From Microbacterium paludicola (lineage in GTDB: Bacteria; Actinomycetota; Actinomycetes; Actinomycetales; Microbacteriaceae), in contig NZ_JADGLL010000003.1 in NCBI RefSeq assembly GCF_015235415.1, positions 107,230 through 171,229 on the forward strand: 64,000 nt of DNA. The letters run 5' to 3'. Under the pieces are notes generated by a model. That model had not been told where the DNA came from, did no database searches, and was given only the letters and a program-made list of their open reading frames with translations. Both the position numbers and the translations under genes were made by a program. Shown here in pieces: positions 27,156 through 35,455 of the stretch; within the stretch, counting starts at the first letter, position 1, and every line of letters begins with the position of its first letter.

Positions 27156-28079
27156 GTGCCGTCGAAACGCCGTCTCCGCTGGGCCGCGATCCCGGTCGCA
27201 ACCGCCGCAGCCGTGGCCCTAGCAGGATGCACTCCGACCGAGCTGCACGGATACCTTCCCGGGTTCGAGCTCGACGGCCAGGCCGCCGAGCCGACCACCA
27301 ACCAGGTCGAGCGCGTCGCATCGCTCTGGACCAGTTCGTGGATCGTTCTGCTCGCCGTCGGCATCATCACCTGGGGCCTCATGCTCTGGGCGATGGTCGT
27401 GTACCGCCGCCGCAAGGGTCAGACCGGTCTGCCGGTGCAGCTGCGCTACAACATGCCGATCGAGATCTTCTTCACGACGGTGCCGCTGATCCTGGTCCTC
27501 GGTCTGTTCGCCTTCACGGCGCGCGACCAGTCGGCCATCGAGACGCAGTGGGATGACCCGGATGTCGAGATCACCGCGATCGGCAAGCAGTGGGCCTGGG
27601 ACTTCCAGTACAACGGCGAGGCCGAGGACAACTCGGACGCCGTGTGGACAATGGGCATCCAGGCGCAGCCCGATGCCGAGGGCAACATCGACCAGGCGCA
27701 GCTGCCCACGCTGGTGCTGCCGGTCGACAAGCAGGTGACGATCCACCTTCAGTCGCGCGACGTCATCCACTCGTTCTGGATCATCGACTTCCTCTACAAG
27801 AAGGACATGTACCAGGGGCGCGACAACACCTGGTCCTTCACCCCGACCCGTGAGGGCACGTACGCCGGCAAGTGCGCCGAGCTCTGCGGCGAGTACCACT
27901 CGATGATGCTGTTCAATGTCGAGGTCGTCAGCGAGGCCGAGTACGAGGACTACCTCGCCGAGCTCGAGGCCGCCGGTCAGACCGGCGACATCGACAACGC
28001 CTACGACCGCCTGGCCAACGCGCCCGGCACGACCGGTGCCGCCCCCGACACCACCGATTCCGAGGGAGAGGGCCACTGA
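27156..28079 (+). CDS. ctaC: Cytochrome c oxidase subunit II (lipoprotein, CuA site)
   Basis: CtaC takes electrons from the cytochrome bcc complex at its binuclear CuA centre. The 307-residue product starts with a lipoprotein signal peptide ending ALAGC (Cys25). Two membrane helices follow (about 62-83 and 105-126), then the cupredoxin domain with the CuA ligands in [17 protein letters not shown] and [12 protein letters not shown] (near 240). Actinobacterial CtaC is lipidated in this way. The GTG at 27156 is chosen because it has the ribosome binding site AAAGGTG and gives a proper signal peptide. Its stop overlaps the ctaD ATG (TGATG). Confidence 0.96.
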   Translation: MPSKRRLRWAAIPVATAAAVALAGCTPTELHGYLPGFELDGQAAEPTTNQVERVASLWTSSWIVLLAVGIITWGLMLWAMVVYRRRKGQTGLPVQLRYNMPIEIFFTTVPLILVLGLFAFTARDQSAIETQWDDPDVEITAIGKQWAWDFQYNGEAEDNSDAVWTMGIQAQPDAEGNIDQAQLPTLVLPVDKQVTIHLQSRDVIHSFWIIDFLYKKDMYQGRDNTWSFTPTREGTYAGKCAELCGEYHSMMLFNVEVVSEAEYEDYLAELEAAGQTGDIDNAYDRLANAPGTTGAAPDTTDSEGEGH

Positions 28080-29824
28080 TGGCGACCACACTCCAGGAGC
28101 ACAGCACCACGCTCCCGCCGCGTCAGGCAGCCCTGCTCAGCCGTTCACGGACTGAGCAGAAGGGCAACATCGTGGTCAAGTGGATCACCTCCACCGACCA
28201 CAAGACCATCGGCTACATGTACCTGATCGCGTCGGTGCTGTTCTTCGCGATCGGCGGCGTGATGGCGCTGATCATCCGCGCGGAGCTCTTCGCCCCCGGC
28301 ATGCAGGTGCTGCCGACGAAGGAGCAGTACAACCAGCTGTTCACGATGCACGGCACGATCATGCTGCTGATGTTCGCGACGCCGCTGTTCGCGGGCTTCG
28401 CGAACGCGATCCTGCCGCTTCAGATCGGTGCGCCGGACGTGGCGTTCCCGCGTCTGAACGCGTTCGCGTTCTGGCTGTTCCTGTTCGGCTCGACGATCGC
28501 GGTCGCCGGCTTCCTGACCCCGTCGGGTGCCGCGTCGTTCGGCTGGTTCGCCTACCAGCCGCTCGCGAATGCGACGTTCTCTCCGGGCGTCGGCGGAAAC
28601 CTCTGGATGCTCGGCCTCGGCCTCTCCGGTTTCGGCACGATCCTCGGTGCGGTGAACTTCATCACCACGATCATCACGATGCGCGCCCCCGGCCTCACGA
28701 TGTGGCGCATGCCGATCTTCACCTGGAACACGCTCATCACGAGCCTGCTGATCCTGGTGGCGTTCCCGGTGCTCGCCGCGGCGATCTTCGCCGCCGGTGC
28801 CGACCGCGTGCTCGGCGCGCACATCTACGACCCGCAGAACGGTGGCGTCCTGCTCTGGCAGCACCTGTTCTGGTTCTTCGGTCACCCCGAGGTGTACATC
28901 ATCGCGCTGCCGTTCTTCGGCATCGTCTCGGAGATCTTCCCGGTCTTCAGCCGCAAGCCGATCTTCGGCTACAAGACGCTCGTGTACGCGACCATCGCGA
29001 TCGCCGCCCTGTCGGTGGCCGTGTGGGCGCACCACATGTACGTCACCGGCGCGGTGCTGCTGCCGTTCTTCGCGCTGATGACGATGCTCATCGCGGTCCC
29101 GACGGGTGTGAAGATCTTCAACTGGATCGGCACCATGTGGCGCGGATCGATCACGTACGAGACGCCGATGGTCTTCGCCCTCGGCTTCCTGGTCTCGTTC
29201 GTGTTCGGCGGTCTGACGGGCGTCATCCTGTCGGCGCCTCCGCTCGACTTCCACCTGTCCGACTCGTACTTCGTCGTGGCGCACTTCCACTACGTCGTGT
29301 TCGGCACGGTCGTGTTCGCCATGTTCGCCGGCTTCTACTTCTGGTGGCCGAAGTGGACGGGCCGCATGCTGAACGAGCGTCTGGGGTACGTGCACTTCTG
29401 GATGCTGTTCATCGGCTTCCACATGACCTTCCTCATCCAGCACTGGCTGGGCGTCGACGGCATGGTGCGCCGCTACGCGGACTACTCGTACGCCGACGGA
29501 TGGACCTGGCAGAACCAGCTCTCCACGGTGGGCGCGATGATCCTCGGCGCCTCGCTGCTGCCGTTCTTCCTGAACGTGTGGATCACGGCGCGCACCGCCC
29601 CGAAGATCACCGTCAACGACCCGTGGGGTTACGGCGGCTCGCTCGAGTGGGCGACGTCGTGCCCGCCGCCGCGGCACAACTTCACGTCGATCCCGCGCAT
29701 CCGCAGCGAGCGTCCCGCGTTCGACCTCAACCACCCCGAGGCCGGCATCCCCGTCGGCATCGGACCGGCGAAGGACGCGCCTGACGCCCCCGTGATCGAT
29801 GCTGCGGACGGAGAGGTCAAGTAA
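28079..29824 (+). CDS. ctaD: Cytochrome c oxidase subunit I (haem-copper, aa3 type)
   Basis: CtaD is the catalytic core of the aa3 oxidase with haem a and the haem a3-CuB centre. The 581-residue product has 12 membrane helices and the signatures [16 protein letters not shown] (haem a ligand), [21 protein letters not shown] (near 269, CuB His and the cross-linked Tyr), [10 protein letters not shown] (CuB His pair), and [12 protein letters not shown] (haem ligands). The start at 28079 overlaps the ctaC stop (TGATG). The cytoplasmic N-terminus before the first helix is about 40 residues. The ctaC-ctaD-ctaF order is typical, and ctaE is encoded separately after 35.4 kb. Confidence 0.98.
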   Translation: MATTLQEHSTTLPPRQAALLSRSRTEQKGNIVVKWITSTDHKTIGYMYLIASVLFFAIGGVMALIIRAELFAPGMQVLPTKEQYNQLFTMHGTIMLLMFATPLFAGFANAILPLQIGAPDVAFPRLNAFAFWLFLFGSTIAVAGFLTPSGAASFGWFAYQPLANATFSPGVGGNLWMLGLGLSGFGTILGAVNFITTIITMRAPGLTMWRMPIFTWNTLITSLLILVAFPVLAAAIFAAGADRVLGAHIYDPQNGGVLLWQHLFWFFGHPEVYIIALPFFGIVSEIFPVFSRKPIFGYKTLVYATIAIAALSVAVWAHHMYVTGAVLLPFFALMTMLIAVPTGVKIFNWIGTMWRGSITYETPMVFALGFLVSFVFGGLTGVILSAPPLDFHLSDSYFVVAHFHYVVFGTVVFAMFAGFYFWWPKWTGRMLNERLGYVHFWMLFIGFHMTFLIQHWLGVDGMVRRYADYSYADGWTWQNQLSTVGAMILGASLLPFFLNVWITARTAPKITVNDPWGYGGSLEWATSCPPPRHNFTSIPRIRSERPAFDLNHPEAGIPVGIGPAKDAPDAPVIDAADGEVK

Positions 29825-30243
29825 TGCGCTCCAACATCGGAATCTGGTGGCTGCTCGCAGGCTTCTTCGCCCTGATGGCCGTCACGTACACGGTCTGGAG
29901 CCTGCTTGCCACGGGCGAGATCGAGTGGGCCGGATCCACGGCCCTCGGCTTCGGCTTCTTCATGTCGGCGATGATCGCGTTCTACATCCAGGTCATCCAC
30001 AAGGGTCAGCACGGCGTGGACCTGCCGGAGGACCGTGACGACGCGGACATCGACGACGGCGACACCGAGCTGGGCGAGTTCAGCCCCTGGTCGTGGTGGC
30101 CGCTCGTGCTCGCCGGCTCGGCCGCGATCATGATCGTCGGTCTCGCCGTCGGCCACTTCCTCATCCCGATCGCGCTCGGTCTCTTCGTCATCGCGATCGT
30201 CGGCTGGGTCTACGAGTACTACCGCGGGTACTTCGCGCGCTGA
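29824..30243 (+). CDS. ctaF: Cytochrome c oxidase subunit IV, actinobacterial type
   Basis: CtaF is the small fourth subunit of the actinobacterial aa3 oxidase in the bcc-aa3 supercomplex. The 139-residue protein has four hydrophobic segments (IWWLLAGFFALMAVTYTVW, STALGFGFFMSAMIAFYIQ, WSWWPLVLAGSAAIMIVGL, FLIPIALGLFVIAIVGWVYEYY), a cytoplasmic loop rich in Asp and Glu (near 62-85), and the family ending YEYYRGYFAR. It is coupled to ctaD by a TAATG overlap and is followed by a strong terminator, so it closes the operon. Confidence 0.96.
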   Translation: MRSNIGIWWLLAGFFALMAVTYTVWSLLATGEIEWAGSTALGFGFFMSAMIAFYIQVIHKGQHGVDLPEDRDDADIDDGDTELGEFSPWSWWPLVLAGSAAIMIVGLAVGHFLIPIALGLFVIAIVGWVYEYYRGYFAR

Positions 30244-30254
30244 CGCACCTCTCG

Positions 30255-30288
30255 AACGGCCCCGGAGCTTCGGCTCCGGGGCCGTTTT
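30255..30288 (+). terminator. Strong intrinsic terminator after ctaF
   Basis: ACGGCCCCGGAGC and GCTCCGGGGCCGT form a perfect 13-bp stem around a TTCG tetraloop and are followed by TTTT. It lies 12 bases after the ctaF stop and separates the oxidase operon from the DUF559 island. Confidence 0.9.
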
Positions 30289-30321
30289 GCGTGTGCGCAG
30301 TTCTGGCCCGACGGCCTCGTA

Positions 30322-30386
30322 CAGGCTCGGTGGTGCAGGAGTGGCTCAGCGGGGCGGATGAGCCTGCACGCGGTCGCGGTGGCCTG
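30322..30386 (-). repeat. 65-bp element, copy 1 (reverse orientation)
   Basis: Read on the minus strand this copy fits the pattern CAGGC, 15 bases, CAGGCTC, 28 bases, then a 10-base end closing in GCCTG, with no gaps against the other three copies. It is the most diverged at its outer arm (CAGGCC in place of CAGGCT) but its inner pair CAGGCTC/GAGCCTG is perfect. Copies 1 and 2 share the longest runs (CAGGCTCATCCGCCCCG on the minus strand). Confidence 0.75.
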
Positions 30387-30435
30387 TGCACGGGCGGTGC
30401 GGACCGCGGTGCCTATGCCGGGCAGCGGCCGACGG

Positions 30436-30500
30436 CAGGCTGGATGGTGCGGGAGCGCACTGCCGGGGCGGATGAGCCTGTCTCGCGCCCATCCAGCCTG
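30436..30500 (-). repeat. 65-bp element, copy 2 (reverse orientation)
   Basis: This copy has the longest terminal pairing of the family: CAGGCTGGATGG (30436-30447) against CCATCCAGCCTG (30489-30500), a perfect 12-bp inverted repeat. The internal CAGGCTC (minus strand) is at the same offset, 20 bases from the end, as in copies 3 and 4. Confidence 0.85.
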
Positions 30501-30622
30501 TTTGGGAGGAGGCGGGTTGACCCCTGTGGTGCCAAGTCACCGTTGGCTCGTCCCCAGGCGCCGGTTTCCACCCGCGCCGTCCCCAGTTGCCGGTTCGCTG
30601 CGGCGGCAGCTCTTCGGTCGGC

Positions 30623-30628
30623 GACGCT
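30623..30628 (+). promoter_or_regulatory. Possible -10 element (GACGCT) for the leaderless DUF559 gene
   Basis: GACGCT lies six bases before the GTG at 30635. No Shine-Dalgarno is present. The match is moderate, but the spacing equals the clear leaderless promoters of the window. Confidence 0.4.
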
Positions 30629-30634
30629 GAGGTC

Positions 30635-31492
30635 GTGATCACGCCTCTGACGCTTGACCAGCAGAACAGCCTGTGGATGTGGACGACCGCGCAGCTGCGG
30701 GCGTCTGGCATGTCTAAGCACTCCATCGCCGCCGCTGTCAGCACCGGGTCCCTTATCCGCGCTCGGCGGGGGAGATACGTGCGACGGGATGCGGATAACG
30801 ATGCGTGCGTCGCCGCCGCGATCTCGGCACGTCTGACCTGCGTGACGCTGCTGTCGAAGTACGGGGTCTTCGTACGAGAGCAGCCAGAGGGCGTGCACGC
30901 TCACGTGCCCCGGTCAGCGTCGCGGACGGCTGTGCCGGGGGACGGCGTTCTCCACTGGCGGCCCCTCTCGACCGAAGCGCCCGCAGAGCTCTGTGCCGTG
31001 AGCGTGCTCGACGCTCTCATCCACGCGAGCGAGTGCGTCGACGACGTCGACTTCGTCGCCGCGGTCGACTCGGCACTGCACCTGCAGCTGCTGACGAGAC
31101 GTGATCTGGATCGGCTGTTCAGCGCCGTTCGTCCGGCAAAACGGCTTCTGCGTCGGCTTGTGAATGGCAGGGCCGAGTCGGGCACCGAGACGATCGTGCG
31201 GCTGCTGGCCATCCGGCTCGGCTTCCGCGTCGAGGTGCAGAAGTACATCGATGGCGTCGGACGCGTGGACCTGCTCCTGGACGGCTGGTTGGTCGTCGAG
31301 TGCGATAGCAAGGCGCACCACTCGAGTTGGGATGAGCAGCGCGAGGACCGGCGCCGCGACCAGGAGCTCGCGAAGCGCGGGTATGCCAGCTACCGCGCGC
31401 TGGCCGAGGACATCCTGTTCCACCTCGACCGCGTCGAGGCCGCGCTTCGCGGCTACCTGCTCGTCGGCCGCAAGCAGCTCGCCGGCGTCTGA
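30635..31492 (+). CDS. DUF559 (Vsr/PD-ExK-like) protein with AbiEi-like N-terminus
   Basis: The 285-residue protein has an N-terminal winged-helix-like part (about 17-50, LRASGMSKHSIAAAVSTGSL then IRARRGRYV) as in AbiEi antitoxin-domain proteins. The C-terminal DUF559 domain (about 185-285) carries an endonuclease-like pattern: Glu in GTETIVRLLAIRLG, Asp in GRVDLLLDG, then VVECDSKAHHSSWDEQREDRRRDQELAKRGY. The Asp, the ECD-x-K strand and the following His are where PD-(D/E)xK/Vsr-type active sites lie. No abiEii-type toxin is adjacent, so it is not a standard AbiE pair. It sits alone between convergent respiratory operons and between pairs of 65-bp elements. The GTG at 30635 is chosen by the -10 spacing; an upstream frame to 30587 has no support. 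Cleavage activity is not proven. Confidence 0.75.
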   Translation: MITPLTLDQQNSLWMWTTAQLRASGMSKHSIAAAVSTGSLIRARRGRYVRRDADNDACVAAAISARLTCVTLLSKYGVFVREQPEGVHAHVPRSASRTAVPGDGVLHWRPLSTEAPAELCAVSVLDALIHASECVDDVDFVAAVDSALHLQLLTRRDLDRLFSAVRPAKRLLRRLVNGRAESGTETIVRLLAIRLGFRVEVQKYIDGVGRVDLLLDGWLVVECDSKAHHSSWDEQREDRRRDQELAKRGYASYRALAEDILFHLDRVEAALRGYLLVGRKQLAGV

Positions 31493-31538
31493 AACGGGCG
31501 AACCCGGCCCGGTTGCATCCGCCGCGGTCGTCCGCGTA

Positions 31539-31603
31539 CAGGCTGTACGGACGTGCTACAGGCTCAGCTGACTCGGGAGGCCGCTGGCGTCACATCCGGC
31601 CTG
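31539..31603 (+). repeat. 65-bp element, copy 3 (forward orientation)
   Basis: The copy runs CAGGCTG, 13 bases, CAGGCTC, 28 bases, ATCCGGCCTG, aligning without gaps to the other copies. With flanking TA the ends read TACAGGC and GCCTGTA, a 7-bp inverted repeat. A G-U pair replaces the A-U of copy 4 at the next position (CTG against CGG). Similarity to copy 4 extends to 86 bp, ending CCGATCCGC. Confidence 0.85.
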
Positions 31604-31652
31604 TAGGCGACCGATCCGCCCTCGCACTCCGGCGGAGCGCCTTGCCCCCGTA

Positions 31653-31717
31653 CAGGCTGCTTGGGCATGCTGCAGGCTCGCCGGACGCAGGAGGTGACTC
31701 TGGTCACATCCAGCCTG
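31653..31717 (+). repeat. 65-bp element, copy 4 (forward orientation)
   Basis: The copy runs CAGGCTG, 13 bases, CAGGCTC, 28 bases, ATCCAGCCTG. With flanking TA the ends form a perfect 9-bp inverted repeat, TACAGGCTG and CAGCCTGTA. The inner part holds a second small palindrome, GTGACTCTGGTCAC. It lies 59 bases before the terminator hairpin. Confidence 0.85.
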
Positions 31718-31775
31718 TAGGCGGCCGATCCGCGTCTGGTCCCGCCGGCCGCTGGAAGCCCGACCCCGGAAACGA

Positions 31776-31810
31776 CGAAGCCCCCGGTTCGCGAGGAACC
31801 GGGGGCTTCG
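31776..31810. terminator. Bidirectional hairpin terminator between the DUF559 gene and qcrB
   Basis: CGAAGCCCCCGGTTC (31776-31790) and GAACCGGGGGCTTCG (31796-31810) make a perfect 15-bp stem with a 5-base loop. It lies 9 bases past the qcrB stop on the minus strand and would end both convergent transcripts. T-runs are weak (GTCGTTTCC on the minus strand). Confidence 0.75.
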
Positions 31811-31819
31811 GGGACGGGC

Positions 31820-33511
31820 TCAGTGCGAGTCGTGACCCGACTCGAGCTCACGCGGGCTCGGGCCGTACTCGTGCAGCGCGTGCTTCTGGTGCTCGACGGC
31901 CGCGTCCAGCTCGCTCTGCGTGAGCGGGGCGAGACGGTCCTCGAAGAACCAGCGCGACATGCCGGCACGCAGCTTCTCGCTGAAGGGGATCCGGCCCTGG
32001 TCGTTGGGGCGCAGGACGAGGGGAGCGTAGGTCTCGATGTCGACCAGCTTCCAGCGCTCGTACTCGCTGACCGGGCGGTGCACCTCGCGGTACTCACCGC
32101 CGGGCATCCGCACGATGCGACCCGACTCGTAGCCGTGAAGCGCGATCTCGCGGTCCTTCTTCTGGAGCGCGAGGCACACGCGCTTGGTGAAGAAGTACAC
32201 GATGATCGGCAGGACGATCAGCGAGATCTGCAGGAAGCGGATCACGCCCTCCATCGTGAGCATGAAGTGCGTCGCGATGATGTCCGACGAGGCAGCCGCC
32301 CACAGCACCGCGTAGAAGACCACGCCGGCGGCGCCGATCGCGGTGCGCGTCGCGGCGTTGCGCGGGCGCTGGGCGATGTGGTGCTCGCGCTTGTCGCCGG
32401 TGATCCAGGCCTCGAGGAAGGGGTAGATCGCGACGAGCACGATGAACAGGCCGAGCACGATGACCGGGGCGATGATGCCGAACGAGAACGTGAAGTTGCC
32501 GACGACGATGTCCCAGTTGGACGGAGCAAGACGCAGGGCACCGTCGGCGAAGCCGATGTACCAGTCTGGCTGCGTACCTGCCGACACGGGCGACGGGTCG
32601 TACGGGCCGTAGTTCCAGATCGGGTTGATCTGGACCACAGACGCGATCAGCACGATGACGCCGAAGACGATGAAGAAGAACCCACCCATCTTCGCCATGT
32701 ACACGGGCATCATCGGGAAGCCGACGACGTTGCCGTTCGTACGGCCGGGGGCGGCGAACTGCGTGTGCTTGTTAACGATCATGAGCAGCAGGTGCACCGC
32801 GACGAGCGCGATGACGAGCAGCGGCAGGATCAGGATGTGCAGCGTGTACAGACGGCCGACGATCTGGCTGCCGGGGAACTCGCCGCCGAAGAGGAGGAAC
32901 GAGGTCCACGTGCCGATCAGGGGGAGGCCCTTGATCATGCCGTCGATGATGCGGAGGCCGTTGCCCGAGAGCAGGTCGTCGGGCAGCGAGTAGCCGGTGA
33001 AGCCCTCGGCCATGACGAGGATGAACAGGACGAAGCCGATCACCCAGTTCAGCTCGCGCGGCTTGCGGAACGCGCCGGTGAAGAACACGCGGAGCATGTG
33101 CACGCCGATTCCGGCCACGAAGACCAGGGCGGCCCAGTGGTGGATCTGGCGGACGAGCAGGCCGCCGCGGATGTCGAACGAGATCCGCAGGCTGGATTCG
33201 AGCGCCGACGACATCGCGATGCCGCGCATGGGCTCGTACGCGCCGTTGTAGTGGGTCTCGACCATCGACGCCTGGAAGAAGAACGTCAGGAACGTGCCCG
33301 AGATCAGCACGACGACGAACGACCAGAGGGCGATCTCGCCGAGCATAAACGACCAGTGGTCGGGGAAGACCTTGCGGCCGAGGGCCTTGACGAAGCCCGA
33401 CATGCTCGTGCGCTCGTCGATGTAGTTCGCGGCGGCGCCGACGAACTTCCCGCCGAGGGGAGCGTCGGGGGTGCGGGTGTCGGGCTTCTCAGCGACGGTG
33501 GTGGTGCTCAT
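31820..33511 (-). CDS. qcrB: Cytochrome bc1 complex, cytochrome b subunit
   Basis: QcrB is the membrane core of the menaquinol:cytochrome c reductase that feeds the aa3 oxidase. The 563-residue product has eight or more helices, with haem-binding histidines in HHWAALVFVAGIGVHMLRVFF and in LILPLLVIALVAVHLLLM, and a Qo-site region resembling WNYGPYDP. The C-terminal extension after about 430 is actinobacterial. The ATG at 33511 overlaps the qcrA stop by one base (TGATG). A TTG directly before it is a less likely start. The order ctaE-qcrC-qcrA-qcrB on one strand is typical. Confidence 0.96.
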   Translation of the reverse strand: MSTTTVAEKPDTRTPDAPLGGKFVGAAANYIDERTSMSGFVKALGRKVFPDHWSFMLGEIALWSFVVVLISGTFLTFFFQASMVETHYNGAYEPMRGIAMSSALESSLRISFDIRGGLLVRQIHHWAALVFVAGIGVHMLRVFFTGAFRKPRELNWVIGFVLFILVMAEGFTGYSLPDDLLSGNGLRIIDGMIKGLPLIGTWTSFLLFGGEFPGSQIVGRLYTLHILILPLLVIALVAVHLLLMIVNKHTQFAAPGRTNGNVVGFPMMPVYMAKMGGFFFIVFGVIVLIASVVQINPIWNYGPYDPSPVSAGTQPDWYIGFADGALRLAPSNWDIVVGNFTFSFGIIAPVIVLGLFIVLVAIYPFLEAWITGDKREHHIAQRPRNAATRTAIGAAGVVFYAVLWAAASSDIIATHFMLTMEGVIRFLQISLIVLPIIVYFFTKRVCLALQKKDREIALHGYESGRIVRMPGGEYREVHRPVSEYERWKLVDIETYAPLVLRPNDQGRIPFSEKLRAGMSRWFFEDRLAPLTQSELDAAVEHQKHALHEYGPSPRELESGHDSH

Positions 33512-34584
33512 CAATGACGCTCCCAGAAGCTCGGGCCGACGGGTTCGTGGAAGTCGCTCTGCGCGATGAGGTAACCCTCGTCATCGACGGCGATGGGCAG
33601 CTGCGGCAGCGGGCGCGCGGCCGGTCCGAAGATGACCTTCGCGTGCTCGGTGACGTCGAACTGCGACTGGTGGCAGGGGCACAGCAGGTGGTGCGTCTGC
33701 TGCTCGTACAGGGCCACGGGGCAGCCGACGTGCGTGCAGACCTTGGAGTACGCGACGATGCCGTCGTACGACCAGGACTTCTTCGACTCCTCCTCCTTGA
33801 GCTGCTCGGGGAGCAGCCGCATGAGAAGGACGATCGCCTTCGCCTTCTCCTCGAGGTAGCCGTCGCCGTGGCCGAGGTCGGCGAGCGACTCGGGGATGAC
33901 GTGGAAGGCCGATCCGAGGGTCACGTCCGACGCCTTGATGGGAAGACCGCTGGGGTCGAGGGCGAGACGCTCGCCCTCCTTCCACATCGTGCGGTTCAGC
34001 AGCGCGACCGGGTCGCCGGCGATCGGGTCCTCGGGCGTCGAGTGCGGGGCCAGGCCGCGGAAGAGCGTGATGCCGGGCAGGATCGACGCCGCGACGGCCG
34101 CGAACAGCGAGTTGCGGATCATCTTGCGACGTCCGAAGCCCGACTCCTCGTTGGCGATCGAGAACGCCTCGATGGTCGCCGCGCGGGTCTCCTCGGAGCC
34201 GCGCGTGGAATGACGCTCTTCGACGTACTCCTTGTCGCTCATCAGCGCCTTCGACCAGTGGATGCCGCCGACGCCGATGGCGAGCAGCGCGAAGGCGATG
34301 CCCAGGCCGATCCAGAGGTTGTTGTTGCGGATCGAGAGCAGCGAGCCGTCCTCGATCGGGAACAGCATGTAGGCGGCAACCGCCCAGATGCTCGCCGCGA
34401 CCGACACGTAGAACAGCGTGTAGACCGTGCGGTTCGCCGCACGCTCCGCCTTCGGGTCCTTGTCGGTCATGCGCGCCCGGTGCGGGGGCAGGCCCGGGTT
34501 CTGCACCGGGTCGGCGGTGGAGACGGCCAGGCCGGGGGAGGGCCGGTAGGCCTCCACCGCGTGCGCTTCGTTCTCGTGAGCCAT
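33511..34584 (-). CDS. qcrA: Rieske iron-sulfur subunit of the cytochrome bc1 complex
   Basis: QcrA carries the 2Fe-2S cluster of the bcc complex. The product has three membrane helices as in actinobacterial QcrA (TVYTLFYVSVAASIWAVAAYM, NNLWIGLGIAFALLAIGVGG, then NSLFAAVAASILPG) and a C-terminal Rieske fold with the two cluster boxes CTHVGC and CPCHQSQFD (near 280-305). ATG at 34584 (357 residues) is chosen because an AAGGAA ribosome binding site (34589-34594) lies at proper distance. ATG at 34617 would add 11 residues with a poorly spaced site. The stop overlaps the qcrB ATG. Confidence 0.95.
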   Translation of the reverse strand: MAHENEAHAVEAYRPSPGLAVSTADPVQNPGLPPHRARMTDKDPKAERAANRTVYTLFYVSVAASIWAVAAYMLFPIEDGSLLSIRNNNLWIGLGIAFALLAIGVGGIHWSKALMSDKEYVEERHSTRGSEETRAATIEAFSIANEESGFGRRKMIRNSLFAAVAASILPGITLFRGLAPHSTPEDPIAGDPVALLNRTMWKEGERLALDPSGLPIKASDVTLGSAFHVIPESLADLGHGDGYLEEKAKAIVLLMRLLPEQLKEEESKKSWSYDGIVAYSKVCTHVGCPVALYEQQTHHLLCPCHQSQFDVTEHAKVIFGPAARPLPQLPIAVDDEGYLIAQSDFHEPVGPSFWERH

Positions 34585-34633
34585 GGTGTTCCTTGTCACG
34601 TCTTCTTCGTTCGTCATGCTCCGTGCGCCAGCC

Positions 34634-35434
34634 TCAGTTGGACTTCGCGGTGATCCACACCGTGATCGCGATGAGCGCGCCGATGCCGAAGATCCACACG
34701 AACAGACCCTCGGACACGGGGCCGAGCGAGCCGATCGTGAAACCACCGGGGGCCGGAGCCTCCTGCTGATAGAGCAGGGCCGAGATGATGTCGCGCTTGT
34801 CCTCGGGCGTCAGGTTCATGTCGTTGAACACGGGCATGTTCTGGGGACCGGTGACCATGGCGGCGTACATGTGGAGGGCGCTGGTGCCCATGATGTCCGG
34901 GGCGTACTTGCCCTCGGTCAGCGCGCCACCCGCAGCGGCGACGTTGTGGCACATGGCGCAGTTGATGCGGAACAGCTCGGCACCGCGGGACACATCTCCC
35001 TCGCCGTCGAGCAGGTGCTCGTCGGGGAAGTCGGGACCGGGCGCGACGGACTGCACGTACTCGGCCATCGCGACGATCTGGTCCTCGGTGAACTGCACGG
35101 GCTTCCGCGGCGCCTGGACATCCTGGCGCTGCATGGGCATGCGACCGGTGGAGACCTGGAACTCGACCGCGAGCGCGCCGACGCCGTACAGCGAGGGGCC
35201 GTTGTCGGTTCCCTCGAGGTCGAGGCCGTGGCAGGTTGCGCAGTTCGCCTGGAACAGCTTCTTGCCGTCGTCGGCCGTCAGGGCGGTGTGGGCGCTCGTC
35301 TCGGACGTCGCAGCGACCGCGGCGCTCGCGCCGGCGTAGACGCCGCCGCTGATGAGCAGGCCGATGCCGATGAGGGCAGCGGCGGCCAGGGGCGAGCGGC
35401 GACCGTTCGAGCGGCGCTTCTTCTCTCGTGCCAT
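34634..35434 (-). CDS. qcrC: Dihaem cytochrome c subunit of the bcc complex
   Basis: QcrC replaces cytochrome c1 and soluble cytochrome c in actinobacteria, handing electrons directly to CtaC. The 266-residue product has an N-terminal helix (about 16-40, PLAAAALIGIGLLISGGV), two haem c boxes CATCH (65-69) and CAMCH (159-163) in successive c-type domains, and a C-terminal membrane helix (about 240-262) ending in TAKSN. Haem attachment needs periplasmic maturation. The ctaE stop is 21 bases upstream of its ATG, and a GATGTAG-like spacer separates them. Confidence 0.97.
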   Translation of the reverse strand: MAREKKRRSNGRRSPLAAAALIGIGLLISGGVYAGASAAVAATSETSAHTALTADDGKKLFQANCATCHGLDLEGTDNGPSLYGVGALAVEFQVSTGRMPMQRQDVQAPRKPVQFTEDQIVAMAEYVQSVAPGPDFPDEHLLDGEGDVSRGAELFRINCAMCHNVAAAGGALTEGKYAPDIMGTSALHMYAAMVTGPQNMPVFNDMNLTPEDKRDIISALLYQQEAPAPGGFTIGSLGPVSEGLFVWIFGIGALIAITVWITAKSN

Positions 35435-35455
35435 AAGGGTGATGTAGCTCCGCTC

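Larger units (their letters stand above)
30244..30634. other. Gene-free stretch (ctaF to DUF559 gene) holding a terminator and two 65-bp elements
   Basis: These 391 bases hold the ctaF terminator, two reverse-oriented copies of the 65-bp element (30322-30386 and 30436-30500), and a final stretch with the DUF559 promoter. No coding sequence is convincing. The small frames seen here are read through the repeats. Confidence 0.75.
31493..31819. other. Gene-free stretch (DUF559 gene to qcrB) holding two 65-bp elements and a terminator
   Basis: These 327 bases contain copies 3 and 4 of the 65-bp element in an 86-bp direct repeat (31535-31620 and 31649-31734) and a bidirectional hairpin at 31776-31810. 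The 28 bases between the repeats and the 41 after them show nothing else. No gene is seen. Confidence 0.75.

Noticed and set aside
30255..30288. tRNA-like or small RNA hairpin after ctaF
   Set aside because: A single perfect stem with a TTCG loop and T-run is a textbook intrinsic terminator. No cloverleaf or other arms can be drawn.
30590..31492. AbiE type IV toxin-antitoxin pair
   Set aside because: Only an AbiEi-like N-terminal part is present, fused to DUF559. No AbiEii-like nucleotidyltransferase toxin lies next to it.
30244..31819. Insertion sequence or transposon in the ctaF-qcrB gap
   Set aside because: There is no transposase and no target-site duplication at the edges. The repeats do not form a single pair of terminal inverted repeats around the gene.
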